Shown here piece after piece: positions 36,091 to 44,724 of a stretch of DNA of 64,000 nt. The notes beneath the pieces were generated by a model. It was given only the letters and a program-made list of their open reading frames with translations, searched no databases and was not told the DNA's origin. Both the position numbers and the translations under genes were made by a program. This stretch comes from Kurthia populi (GTDB taxonomy: Bacteria; Bacillota; Bacilli; Bacillales_A; Planococcaceae): the NCBI RefSeq assembly GCF_042686175.1, contig NZ_JBHUOR010000003.1:16021-80020 (forward strand), written 5' to 3'. The first letter of the stretch is position 1; the number at the start of each line of letters is the position of its first letter.

Positions 36091-37617
36091 TTAAACTGGA
36101 TTGACACCATGTTTTCGCTCTGTAAAAGATACATTTTTTGTTTTATATGCCGCAAGTCTTTGAACTAATGACTGACGAAGTTCATTCGGCTCAATGACAT
36201 CATCAATAACGAGCTCTGATGCTAAGCGGTACACATCGATTTCCTCTTTGTATTCAGCCGTTTTTTGTGCAATGAAATCAGCTCGCTCATCTTCCGGCAT
36301 TGCTTCAATTTTATTAGCATATACCGCATTAATTGCTGCTTCTGGCCCCATTACTGCGATTTGTGCCGTTGTTAGGGCAATACAAGCATCTGGTTCAAAT
36401 GCTGGACCAGCCATTGCATAAAGACCAGCACCATAAGCTTTGCGTACGATAACGGATAGCTTTGGCACCGTCGCCTCACTCATCGCAAAAATCATTTTAG
36501 CACCGTGACGAATAATGCCAAGCTTCTCTACTTGCGTACCTATCATAAAGCCAGGCACATCTGATAGGAAAATAAGCGGAATATGGAAGGCATCGCATAA
36601 ATTAATAAACTTCGCTGCCTTATCCGCTGAGTCATGGAATAATACGCCGCCCTTTGATTTTGGCTGATTGGCTAAAATTCCGACAGGCTGCCCATCAATA
36701 CGCGCAAGGCCTGTAATGAGTTCTTTTGCGAAGAGCTTTTTAATCTCACAGAATGAGCCCTCGTCAATAACACGATCAATTAAATGATACATATTAAATG
36801 CCGCATTTTGATTTTTCGGGATAATATCCTCTAATGTATCATCAAAGCTTTGTGGTAGCTTACTTTCTACTACATCAGGCTTTGTACGGAAGTTTTGCGG
36901 GAAGTACGTCAAATAACGGCGTGCGTAATCAATCGCTTCTTCTTCCGTTTTCGCTAAAACATCGCCACATCCAGAAACCGAGCAATGCATTTTCGCGCCA
37001 CCCATCGTTTCTAAATCGACTTTTTCACCAATTACTTTCTCTGCCATACGTGGTGACCCTAAATACATCGACGCATTGCCCTGTACCATAACCACAATGT
37101 CACAAAACGCCGGAATATAGGCGCCACCCGCTGCTGATGGGCCGAATAATAAACAGATTTGTGGAATACGTCCAGATAACTTCACTTGATTATAAAAAAT
37201 ACGTCCGGCACCACGGCGACCTGGGAACATTTCAATTTGGTCTGTAATACGCGCTCCTGCTGAATCGACTAAGTACAGCATCGGTACTTCTAATTTTTCC
37301 GCTGTTTCTTGAATGCGAATGATTTTTTCGACCGTACGTTTTCCCCAAGAACCCGCCTTGATTGTCGAATCATTTGCCATCACACAAACTGTGCGTCCAT
37401 TAATTTTTCCGATACCTGTTACAACGCCATCTGCCGGTAGGTCCCCCGCCATAATGTTGGCAAAGGCGCCGTCCTCAACAAATACATCATCATCAAATAG
37501 GCGCTTTAAGCGATCGCGTACGAATAATTTCCCTTGCGCCGCATTTTTTTCATGATACTTCGGCGCACCCCCTGCTGCAATTTCCTCTTTATATTCACGA
37601 TATGATTTCTCCATCAT
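36091..37617 (-). CDS. yngE: Acyl-CoA carboxylase carboxyltransferase subunit (methylcrotonyl-CoA carboxylase beta, YngE-like)
   Basis: 508 residues with N- and C-terminal crotonase-fold carboxyltransferase halves (VDSAGARITDQIEMFPGRRGAG; GPSAAGGAYIPAFCD; FLSDVPGFMIGTQVEKLGI). It transfers carboxyl from biotin to methylcrotonyl-CoA in leucine breakdown. Propionyl-CoA carboxylase beta is the alternative, but the operon contains HMG-CoA lyase and a methylglutaconyl-CoA hydratase-like enzyme, which favours the leucine route. GGGAGG precedes two adjacent ATG codons (37617, 37614). Last gene of the operon. Confidence 0.88.
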   Translation of the reverse strand: MMEKSYREYKEEIAAGGAPKYHEKNAAQGKLFVRDRLKRLFDDDVFVEDGAFANIMAGDLPADGVVTGIGKINGRTVCVMANDSTIKAGSWGKRTVEKIIRIQETAEKLEVPMLYLVDSAGARITDQIEMFPGRRGAGRIFYNQVKLSGRIPQICLLFGPSAAGGAYIPAFCDIVVMVQGNASMYLGSPRMAEKVIGEKVDLETMGGAKMHCSVSGCGDVLAKTEEEAIDYARRYLTYFPQNFRTKPDVVESKLPQSFDDTLEDIIPKNQNAAFNMYHLIDRVIDEGSFCEIKKLFAKELITGLARIDGQPVGILANQPKSKGGVLFHDSADKAAKFINLCDAFHIPLIFLSDVPGFMIGTQVEKLGIIRHGAKMIFAMSEATVPKLSVIVRKAYGAGLYAMAGPAFEPDACIALTTAQIAVMGPEAAINAVYANKIEAMPEDERADFIAQKTAEYKEEIDVYRLASELVIDDVIEPNELRQSLVQRLAAYKTKNVSFTERKHGVNPV

Positions 37618-37632
37618 CTCTCGTTCCTCCCT

Positions 37633-38409
37633 TTACTGCCCCTTAAACTGCGGCGCGCGTTTTTCTTTGAATGCCTGTAAGCCTTCCAAACGGTCCTCAC
37701 TATGCAAAAGACGCTCGTATGCTAATGCTTCAATTTCAAGTCCTGTCGCGAGATCCGTCTGCAAGCCCGCTTGGATCGCTTTTTTTGCTTGAATCAGTGA
37801 TAATGGTGCATTTTTTGCCATTTCCTGCGCTAGTTTCTGCGCTTCCTCCATTAGCATTTCCGGCACATATAAATGTTCAATGACCCCAAGCTGCAGTGCC
37901 TCTTCGCCTGAAATGCGGCGTGCGGTGTAAATGAGTTCTTTCGCTTTCCCCGCACCAATTAATCGTGCTAAACGCTGCGTACCACCTGCACCTGGAATAA
38001 TGCCTAGTGCCGTCTCCGTTAAGCCAACCTTTGCCATCGTGCTAGCTACACGGATATCACAGGCAAGTGAAATTTCTAAACCCCCACCTACCGCTACTCC
38101 GTTAATGACCGCAATGACTGGCTGAGGTAACGCTTCTGTCTGTCGAATCACTTCGCCAATAAGTGCGACCGTCTGACGCGTCTGTACCTCATCCATCGAT
38201 TGTCGTTCTTTTAAATCTGCTCCTGCACAAAATACTTTATCTCCAGTTCCCGTCAGTAATACAACACGAATTTCACGGTTATGTGCAATGGTTTCTAATG
38301 CTGCCTTATATTCCTCTAACATCGCCAGTGACATCGAATTCGCCGCCTCCGGACGATTCAATGTAATGGTCGCAATATGATTATCTACTTCTACGATTAC
38401 ATAGCTCAT
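37633..38409 (-). CDS. yngF: Enoyl-CoA hydratase family protein (methylglutaconyl-CoA hydratase, YngF-like)
   Basis: 258 residues, crotonase fold. The oxyanion-hole and catalytic segments are FCAGADLKERQSM and NGVAVGGGLEISLACDIRVA, with the catalytic Glu in GLTETALGIIPGAGGTQRL. In context it should hydrate 3-methylglutaconyl-CoA to HMG-CoA. Its start overlaps the HMG-CoA lyase stop by 4 bases. Confidence 0.9.
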   Translation of the reverse strand: MSYVIVEVDNHIATITLNRPEAANSMSLAMLEEYKAALETIAHNREIRVVLLTGTGDKVFCAGADLKERQSMDEVQTRQTVALIGEVIRQTEALPQPVIAVINGVAVGGGLEISLACDIRVASTMAKVGLTETALGIIPGAGGTQRLARLIGAGKAKELIYTARRISGEEALQLGVIEHLYVPEMLMEEAQKLAQEMAKNAPLSLIQAKKAIQAGLQTDLATGLEIEALAYERLLHSEDRLEGLQAFKEKRAPQFKGQ

Positions 38410-39311
38410 AGTTGCTCACCTCGGAAAACCGCCATTTGCTTTGATGTTAGCGGTCGTTTCATTTGTTGTTCCATAAACTGTGATGCATGTAATAACTTCT
38501 GCATATCTACACCTGTTTCAATGCCCATTGTGTCAAATAAATAGAGGACATCCTCCGTCGCAACGTTACCAGATGCGCCCTTTGCATATGGGCAGCCGCC
38601 AAGACCGCCAATCGCACTATCAAACCGTGTGATACCATAGGGTAGGCTTGCCACAATATTCGAAATTGCGGTGCCATGCGTATCATGAAAATGCATCGCC
38701 AAATGCTCAGGTTTGTAGTGCTTTAGTAATTCATCTAGTAAACGTTCCACCTGTGTAGGAACAGCAACGCCAATTGTGTCGCCAAGCGAAATCTCCTGTA
38801 CGCCCATATCAAATAAATGATCGGCAACATATTTCACCTGGCTTGGCTCTGTGTAGCCGTCATATGGACAGGCAACCACCGTTGAAATATAGCCACGCAC
38901 CGTCTTTCCTGCTGCACGTGCTGCCTGAACGACTTCCCGGAGCACCGGAAAGGTTTCAGCAATCGTTTTATTAATATTTTCTTTATTGTGGCCCTCAGAT
39001 GCGGACATAAAGACACTCACTTCATCAATATCTGCATCAAGTGCCCGCTCAAGCCCTTTTAAGTTCGGTACGAGTGCCGCATACGTAATACCTGGTTTTC
39101 GGTCAATGCCTTTTAACACATCAACCGCATCAGTTAGCTGCGGAATCCATTTAGGATGCACGAAGCTCGACACCTCAATATAATCAAGACCGGTATCGCT
39201 TAAACGGTTAATGAGCTCGATTTTATTTTCCGTTGTGATGATGGCCTTTTCATTTTGAAGCCCATCGCGCGGTCCGACTTCCTTTAGCTGTACAGCGTTT
39301 GGTTGCTTCAT
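38406..39311 (-). CDS. yngG: Hydroxymethylglutaryl-CoA lyase (YngG-like)
   Basis: 301 residues, TIM-barrel HMGL-like family. KEVGPRDGLQNEKAII holds the catalytic-site Arg and Asp. HFHDTHGTAISN gives the metal-binding His pair, and GGLGGCPYAKGASGNVATED carries the signature active-site Cys. It cleaves HMG-CoA to acetoacetate and acetyl-CoA, the last step of leucine breakdown. Confidence 0.94.
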   Translation of the reverse strand: MKQPNAVQLKEVGPRDGLQNEKAIITTENKIELINRLSDTGLDYIEVSSFVHPKWIPQLTDAVDVLKGIDRKPGITYAALVPNLKGLERALDADIDEVSVFMSASEGHNKENINKTIAETFPVLREVVQAARAAGKTVRGYISTVVACPYDGYTEPSQVKYVADHLFDMGVQEISLGDTIGVAVPTQVERLLDELLKHYKPEHLAMHFHDTHGTAISNIVASLPYGITRFDSAIGGLGGCPYAKGASGNVATEDVLYLFDTMGIETGVDMQKLLHASQFMEQQMKRPLTSKQMAVFRGEQL

Positions 39312-39324
39312 ATGAAAAACCCTC

Positions 39325-39531
39325 CTATTCGATTTCGACTAAATCCGCATCAACATCAATAAAATCGCCCTCGTTGACAACTACGCGTTTTACAACGCCT
39401 GCTTCTTCCGCTTCTACGGGAATCTCCATTTTCATCGACTCTAAAATCATGACTTCTTGACCCTCTTCCACTGTATCGCCCTCTTTTACTAACACTTTCC
39501 ATACTGTGCCTGCCATCTCTGCTTTAATCAT
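39325..39531 (-). CDS. Biotin/lipoyl attachment carrier protein
   Basis: 68 residues, a single biotinyl domain. The biotinylation lysine is in ILESMKMEIPV; the usual sequence is AMKM, here SMKM. It acts as the carboxyl carrier between the adjacent biotin carboxylase and the carboxyltransferase. It lies 16 bases after the carboxylase stop. Confidence 0.93.
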   Translation of the reverse strand: MIKAEMAGTVWKVLVKEGDTVEEGQEVMILESMKMEIPVEAEEAGVVKRVVVNEGDFIDVDADLVEIE

Positions 39532-39547
39532 TTTTCATCCATCCTCT

Positions 39548-40903
39548 CTATTTTTTCGCCACTTCTGGCAAATAATATTGTTCAACAAATTTTGTCGTTG
39601 TGCGTCCTGCCTGGAATTCCGGATGTGCCACTACATCCCGTAGCATCGGAATATTCGTTTTAATGCCTTCTACCACATAATCTGCGAGCGCTTGTTGCAT
39701 ACGCGTAACCGCTTCATCACGTGTCGTCCCTGTCGTAATTAATTTTGCAATCATGGGGTCATAAAACGGCGTCACAACACTACCTTCCTCGACACCTGCC
39801 TCATGGCGAATACCTGATCCTTGTGGTAACACAAGCTTCGTAATCGTCCCTGGTGACGGGAAGAAACGTACCGGATCCTCTGCATAAATACGCACTTCTA
39901 TCGCATGCCCATGAATCGTTAATTGCGAGCGCTCAATCGTTAGCTCTTCACCAGATGCAATCTTTAGCTGCCATTCGACTAAATCCAGTCCAGAAATTTC
40001 TTCTGTAACCGGATGCTCTACTTGTAGGCGTGTATTCATTTCTAAGAAATAAAATTGCTCGTTGGCATCAACTAAAAATTCAATTGTGCCCGCATTCGTG
40101 TAGCCAATACTTGAAGCGGCCGCAACTGCTGCATCGAGCATTTTTTCACGCGTTTCTGCTGAAATAAATGGTGATGTGGCCTCTTCAACGACCTTTTGAT
40201 TACGACGCTGGACCGAGCATTCTCGCTCAAACACAGGAATCGTATGGCCATGCTGATCGGCGAGCACCTGTACCTCAATATGATGTGGCTCAGCGATAAA
40301 TTTCTCGACAAACATCGTCCCGTCACCGAAAAAGCTTTCGGCACGCTTTTGATTGCCTTCAAATGCCTTCAACAGCTCGGCCTCATCATGTACAACCTGC
40401 ATGCCAATACCGCCACCACCCGCAGAAGCCTTCAGCATGACCGGATAGCCAATCTTTGCGGCCACTTCAGCTGCTTCTGTTGCACTAGCCATCGCTTCAT
40501 TGACCCCTTCGATAATCGGCACGCCCGCAGAAGCCATACGTTTACGCGCTTCAAGCTTACTACCCATGGCCTCAATAACTTCAGAAGTCGGACCGATAAA
40601 CACAAGCCCCTCCTGCTCAACGCGCTTCGCAAAACCCGCATTCTCAGATAATAGACCATATCCTGGATGAATCGCCTCTGCACCAGATTCCTTCGCCGCT
40701 GCTAAAATCGCATCGATATTTAAATAGCTTTGATTCACTGGCGGCTCACCGACACAGTAGCTTTCATCTGCCTCTCGCACATGTAGGCTCGTTTCATCGG
40801 CCTTTGAATAAATGGCCACCGTCTGAATACCAAGTCGCTTACACGTCCGAATAATACGGCGTGCAATTTCACCGCGATTGGCAATTAATACTTTTTGAAA
40901 CAT
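39548..40903 (-). CDS. yngH: Biotin carboxylase subunit of an acyl-CoA carboxylase (YngH-like)
   Basis: 451 residues, ATP-grasp fold. KVLIANRGEIARRIIRTCKRLGI opens the protein, KASAGGGGIGMQ is the ATP-binding glycine loop, and FLEMNTRLQVEHPVTEEISG is the catalytic segment. It carboxylates the biotin carrier with bicarbonate and ATP. Its stop shares one base with the start region downstream of the ligase gene, so it is translationally coupled. Confidence 0.94.
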   Translation of the reverse strand: MFQKVLIANRGEIARRIIRTCKRLGIQTVAIYSKADETSLHVREADESYCVGEPPVNQSYLNIDAILAAAKESGAEAIHPGYGLLSENAGFAKRVEQEGLVFIGPTSEVIEAMGSKLEARKRMASAGVPIIEGVNEAMASATEAAEVAAKIGYPVMLKASAGGGGIGMQVVHDEAELLKAFEGNQKRAESFFGDGTMFVEKFIAEPHHIEVQVLADQHGHTIPVFERECSVQRRNQKVVEEATSPFISAETREKMLDAAVAAASSIGYTNAGTIEFLVDANEQFYFLEMNTRLQVEHPVTEEISGLDLVEWQLKIASGEELTIERSQLTIHGHAIEVRIYAEDPVRFFPSPGTITKLVLPQGSGIRHEAGVEEGSVVTPFYDPMIAKLITTGTTRDEAVTRMQQALADYVVEGIKTNIPMLRDVVAHPEFQAGRTTTKFVEQYYLPEVAKK

Positions 40904-42543
40904 TATTCTTCACCTCGCCTAATTTCAAATAATTCTCGTAGCTTAAATTTCTGCACTTTCCCAGAAGCGGTCATCGGATACTCGGCCATAAAGAAAATAT
41001 AACGCGGAATTTTATGACGCGAAATCTGGCCATCGCAAAATGCACGAATCTCTTCCTCCGTCACTGCCTGATTATCCTTTGGTATAATCCAAGCGGCTAA
41101 TTCTTCGCCGTATTTGGCATCCGGTACACCCACAACCTGTACGTCAAGAACAGCGGGATGCTGATATAAGAATTCCTCTACCTCGCGCGGATAAATATTT
41201 TCGCCCCCGCGGATGACCATATCCTTCAGACGTCCTGTCACACGTACATAGCCCGCTTCGTCCATCGTGCCTAAATCTCCGGTATGGAGCCAGTTATCAG
41301 CATCAACTGCTTCACGCGTTGCTTCAGGATTATTATAGTAACCCTTCATTACACAATAGCCGCGAGCACAAATTTCACCTTGTACGCCGCTTGGCACCTC
41401 ATCCATCGTACCCGGATAAACGATACGCACCTCCGTATTTGGTAGCGCGCGTCCAACCGTTTCCACTTTCAAATCGATGGCATCATCGGTACGCGTTTGC
41501 GTTAAAACAGGTGATGATTCGGTTTGGCCGTAACAAATCGTAATATCTTTCATACCAAGTGTATCCATTACACCTTTCATCACTTCAATTGGACAAGTTG
41601 ATCCAGCCATAACACCCGTTCTAAGACTGGATAAATCAAAATCAGTGACATTTGGTAAGTTCAGCTCGCTAATAAACATCGTCGGCACCCCGTGAAGAGC
41701 TGTACAGCGCTCCTGTTCAACCGTTTTTAACACAATGCTCGGCTCAAACTCTCGCACCGGCACCATCGTCCCGCCTGCTGATACAATCGTTAGCGTCCCA
41801 ATGACACAGCCAAAGCAGTGGAAGAATGGCACTGGAATGCATAGCCGGTCATCTGACGTGAGCTTCATACATTCTGCAATGTTAAGCGCATTATTAATTA
41901 AATTGTAGTGCGATAGCATAACACCTTTAGGAAAGCCTGTCGTCCCTGATGTGTACTGTAAATTGATGACGTCATGTGCAGTCAGTGAAGCTTTTCGCTG
42001 TGCTAGTGCTTTATCCGGCACATCTTCCCCGAGCTTAATAAAATCATGCCAGCTATAGGTGCCTGGATAATCCTGATCACTAATAACGACGACTGTTTTT
42101 AAAAGCGGCAGTGCAGCACTCTCTAAGCTACCCGGTGAGCTATCTCGCAGCTCTGGGCAAATTTCATACAATGTTTCAATAAAGGAATGATCACGGTATT
42201 GATCAATGAGTACGAGCATTTTCGAATCAGATTGCTTCAAAATATATTTGAGCTCATTGGCACGATAATTTGTATTAATCGTCACAAGTGGTGCGCCCAT
42301 TTTACCTGAGCCAAACTGTAAGCCAGGCCACTGGGCAACATTGGTCGTCCATACAGAGAAATGATCGCCCTTTTCAAGCCCCACCGCCATCAATGCCTTT
42401 GCGACATCATTGACATGATTATTAAACTGCGTGTACGTCATACGTAAATTAAGATCTTCATAAACTAATGCTTCATTATCCGGGACCTGGGCTACACGTT
42501 GTTCAAGAAATTCGCCTATCGTTTGTTCCACTAATTGAGCCAA
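40903..42543 (-). CDS. yngI: AMP-forming acyl-CoA ligase (YngI-like)
   Basis: 546 residues of the adenylate-forming family. The P-loop-like motif is LQYTSGTTGFPKGVMLSH, the A5/A8 region is TGDLGTMDEAGYVRVTGRLKDMVIRGGENIYP (in part), and the conserved lysine is in TASGKVQKFKLRE. In context it probably activates isovalerate or acetoacetate to its CoA thioester. No obvious ribosome binding site decides between nearby starts, so the first ATG is kept. Confidence 0.9.
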   Translation of the reverse strand: MAQLVEQTIGEFLEQRVAQVPDNEALVYEDLNLRMTYTQFNNHVNDVAKALMAVGLEKGDHFSVWTTNVAQWPGLQFGSGKMGAPLVTINTNYRANELKYILKQSDSKMLVLIDQYRDHSFIETLYEICPELRDSSPGSLESAALPLLKTVVVISDQDYPGTYSWHDFIKLGEDVPDKALAQRKASLTAHDVINLQYTSGTTGFPKGVMLSHYNLINNALNIAECMKLTSDDRLCIPVPFFHCFGCVIGTLTIVSAGGTMVPVREFEPSIVLKTVEQERCTALHGVPTMFISELNLPNVTDFDLSSLRTGVMAGSTCPIEVMKGVMDTLGMKDITICYGQTESSPVLTQTRTDDAIDLKVETVGRALPNTEVRIVYPGTMDEVPSGVQGEICARGYCVMKGYYNNPEATREAVDADNWLHTGDLGTMDEAGYVRVTGRLKDMVIRGGENIYPREVEEFLYQHPAVLDVQVVGVPDAKYGEELAAWIIPKDNQAVTEEEIRAFCDGQISRHKIPRYIFFMAEYPMTASGKVQKFKLRELFEIRRGEE

Positions 42544-42600
42544 ATGAGTCCTACTACTTCTATTTAAAAAGCAGTAGTGTCACCTCTCTTTCGTTTTGGA

Positions 42601-43743
42601 TTAACAGCCAAGCTGACGTGCGATTACAACACGTTGAATCTCTGATGTACCTTCACCAATTTCCATTAACTTAATATCACGTAAATGACGCTCTACATCG
42701 TACTCGGCCATATAGCCGTAGCCACCATGAATTTGAATGGCCTGATTACATGTGCGGAAGCCCATTTCAGAAGAGAATAACTTCGCATACGCTGCCTCTA
42801 ATTTAAATGGCTTACCGTTATCTTTTAACCAAGCCGCCTTCATAACCATATTACGCGCGAGCTCGATTTCCATTGCCATATCGGCTAACTTGAATTGAAT
42901 GGCTTGTAGTTTTGAAATTGATTGCCCAAACTGGACGCGTTCTTTCGAATAAGCCAATGCCTTATCATACGCTGACTGTGCAATCCCTACCGATAATGCC
43001 GCGATTGAAATTCGACCACCATCTAGTGTATTTAAAAATTGCCCAAAACCTTTCTTTTCATCACCCAGCACATTTTCACGCGGTACCCGTACATTATCTA
43101 AAATGATTTCACAAGTATTCGATGCACGAACACCCATTTTTTGATAATCCGAGCGAATTGTGACCCCTGGTGTATCACTCGGTACGATAATCGCCGTAAT
43201 AATATTTTTACCGCGCTCATCCTTACCTGTTACTGCTGTAACAACGATTTGACGTGAATAAGAGGCATTCGTAATCCACTGCTTCTCGCCGTTGATCACC
43301 CACTCATCTCCGTCTAACACCGCACGTGTCTGCGTACCACCAGCATCTGACCCTGCATTTGGTTCAGTCAGCCCAAAAGCTCCTAGTGTCTCACCCTTTG
43401 CAAGTGGCACTAAATATTCTTGCTTTTGCTCCTCAGTACCAAAATTATAAAATGGCGTTGCCCCAAGACTTACTGCTGCCGCATACGATAAGCCTGTACC
43501 ACCGCAAGCACGTCCAATTTCCTCTACCGCAAGTGCATACGACACAATATCGCCACCCGCGCCGCCGTACTCTTCAGGGAATGGAATACCTAATAAGCCA
43601 AGCTCCCCAATGCGTTTGAAGCTTTCCTCACGAAAGGTATGCGTTTCATCTAACTCGCGAGCATGTGGGGCAATCTCCGCCTGTGCAAAATCACGTACCA
43701 TATTACGAATCATCTGTTGTTCCTTCGTTAACTCAAAATTCAT
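42601..43743 (-). CDS. yngJ: Acyl-CoA dehydrogenase (isovaleryl-CoA dehydrogenase-like, YngJ-like)
   Basis: 380 residues, FAD-dependent. Signature stretches are AFGLTEPNAGSDAGGTQT and QIHGGYGYMAEYDVERHLRDIK, with IGEGTSEIQRVVIARQLG at the end. It oxidises isovaleryl-CoA to 3-methylcrotonyl-CoA. It is first of the catabolic genes, with GGAGG before the ATG and an operator palindrome 22 bases upstream. Confidence 0.92.
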   Translation of the reverse strand: MNFELTKEQQMIRNMVRDFAQAEIAPHARELDETHTFREESFKRIGELGLLGIPFPEEYGGAGGDIVSYALAVEEIGRACGGTGLSYAAAVSLGATPFYNFGTEEQKQEYLVPLAKGETLGAFGLTEPNAGSDAGGTQTRAVLDGDEWVINGEKQWITNASYSRQIVVTAVTGKDERGKNIITAIIVPSDTPGVTIRSDYQKMGVRASNTCEIILDNVRVPRENVLGDEKKGFGQFLNTLDGGRISIAALSVGIAQSAYDKALAYSKERVQFGQSISKLQAIQFKLADMAMEIELARNMVMKAAWLKDNGKPFKLEAAYAKLFSSEMGFRTCNQAIQIHGGYGYMAEYDVERHLRDIKLMEIGEGTSEIQRVVIARQLGC

Positions 43744-43764
43744 TATTATTCCTCCTCAATTTGA

Positions 43765-43778
43765 ACCGACTAGTCGGT
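43765..43778. promoter_or_regulatory. TetR-type operator before the acyl-CoA dehydrogenase gene
   Basis: Perfect 14-base palindrome ACCGACTAGTCGGT in the 52-base gap between the TetR and acyl-CoA dehydrogenase genes. A -10-like TATACT lies just upstream on the minus strand (near 43786-43791). Similar GACCGACTAGTCGGTC sites are common TetR operators. Confidence 0.7.
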
Positions 43779-43795
43779 CTGTACAGTATAAAAGC

Positions 43796-44413
43796 TCACA
43801 ACAAGTACTGTTTTGTGGCAGCTTCACGGTACCCCGCCTCTGTCATTACACCGCGCAAAATCACATCATTGAAATACGTTGTAATATCTTGCATCGTTAG
43901 TTCACCGTCTTGCTTATACCACTTGTATGTCCAATTGACTGTCCCAATAATCAACATCGCTGTAATGGTAATCGACAGCTCTTGCCTAAAAACCTGTTGG
44001 CGCTGTCCATTGATTAAAATTTGCTCCAGTAGCTTTCGATACGCCGTACGCTTTTTCGTAATGGCCTCTTCATGATTTGGCAGCAAGTAAACGCTTTCAT
44101 TATAAAAAACCGTAATATGCCGCTGATAAATATTAAAGACATTCATAAACGTACGCATCAAAGCATCTAGCTGATCAATCGCGGAATCATATTGCTCGCT
44201 CGCCCGCTTTGTTTCATTCAATACATAGGAGATGAAAATATCATGAATCTCATACAGCAAATCATCCTTTGATTTGAAATGATGATAGAAGCCACCTTTT
44301 GAAGTTTCGGCATGCTCAACCAGCTCCTCAACGCTAACACCGTGGTAGCCCTTTTCCTGAAATAAATCGAGCGCTGCTTCGACGACGCGTTCTTTCACTG
44401 TTAATTTCCGCAT
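43796..44413 (-). CDS. TetR-family regulator of the leucine/acyl-CoA operon
   Basis: 205 residues. The N-terminal helix-turn-helix is EAALDLFQEKGYHGVSVEELVEHAETSKGGFYHHFKSKDDLL (outline). The all-helical C-terminus resembles acyl-CoA-sensing FadR/YsiA-type repressors. It is immediately upstream of, and co-directional with, the catabolic genes, and a palindromic operator follows its stop. An acyl-CoA intermediate is the likely inducer. Confidence 0.88.
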   Translation of the reverse strand: MRKLTVKERVVEAALDLFQEKGYHGVSVEELVEHAETSKGGFYHHFKSKDDLLYEIHDIFISYVLNETKRASEQYDSAIDQLDALMRTFMNVFNIYQRHITVFYNESVYLLPNHEEAITKKRTAYRKLLEQILINGQRQQVFRQELSITITAMLIIGTVNWTYKWYKQDGELTMQDITTYFNDVILRGVMTEAGYREAATKQYLL

Positions 44414-44480
44414 GGCCTCACCACCCCTTTATCTATTTTTAACACAAATATTCTGCTTTATGCAATCTTTTTGTAAAATA

Positions 44481-44509
44481 TTGACTAAAAAAATATTTTA
44501 AGCTATAGT
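44481..44509 (+). promoter_or_regulatory. Sigma-A promoter of the rsgA-like leader transcript
   Basis: TTGACT (44481-44486) and TATAGT (44504-44509), 17 bases apart. The start would be near 44516, giving a leader of about 210 bases. Confidence 0.75.
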
Positions 44510-44543
44510 GGTAGTAACGTTGAAACGGAAGAAGGTGCTGACT

Positions 44544-44621
44544 ATGAAAAATATGAATGCGATTGTATCGTCTCATGAGCCTTTGTGCGCTTTTTTAGTC
44601 ATCCACCGACGCCTACACTAG
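44544..44621 (+). CDS. Candidate 25-residue regulatory leader peptide
   Basis: ATG at 44544, with GAAGAAGG upstream, runs 25 codons to TAG at 44619. It begins MKNMNAIVSSHEP and ends CAFLVIHRRLH. The C-terminal FLVI followed by an RR pair recalls ribosome-arrest segments of resistance-gene leader peptides (IFVI in ErmCL and the arginine-rich type in ErmDL). A terminator follows before the GTPase gene. This is a candidate regulatory uORF, not a confirmed protein. Confidence 0.6.
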   Translation: MKNMNAIVSSHEPLCAFLVIHRRLH

Positions 44622-44657
44622 TGATGAGTGTATCTATTTTTGTACGATGGAATTCTG

Positions 44658-44698
44658 ACCTATGAATGCGCCCAAATGGCTCAGTCATAGGTTTTTTT
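44658..44698 (+). terminator. Attenuator terminator in the rsgA-like leader
   Basis: ACCTATGA (44658-44665) pairs with TCATAGGT (44685-44692) and is followed by a run of seven T. It lies between the leader peptide and the GTPase start. A second small hairpin, TACACT-AGTGTA (near 44614-44632), overlaps the leader peptide stop and could link translation to termination. Confidence 0.75.
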
Positions 44699-44724
44699 AT
44701 ACGCAAAAATAGGAGGAATTCACA

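Noticed and set aside
38986..39183. Many long plus-strand frames across 36-44 kb
   Set aside because: They are antisense shadows of the leucine-catabolism genes with no ribosome sites.
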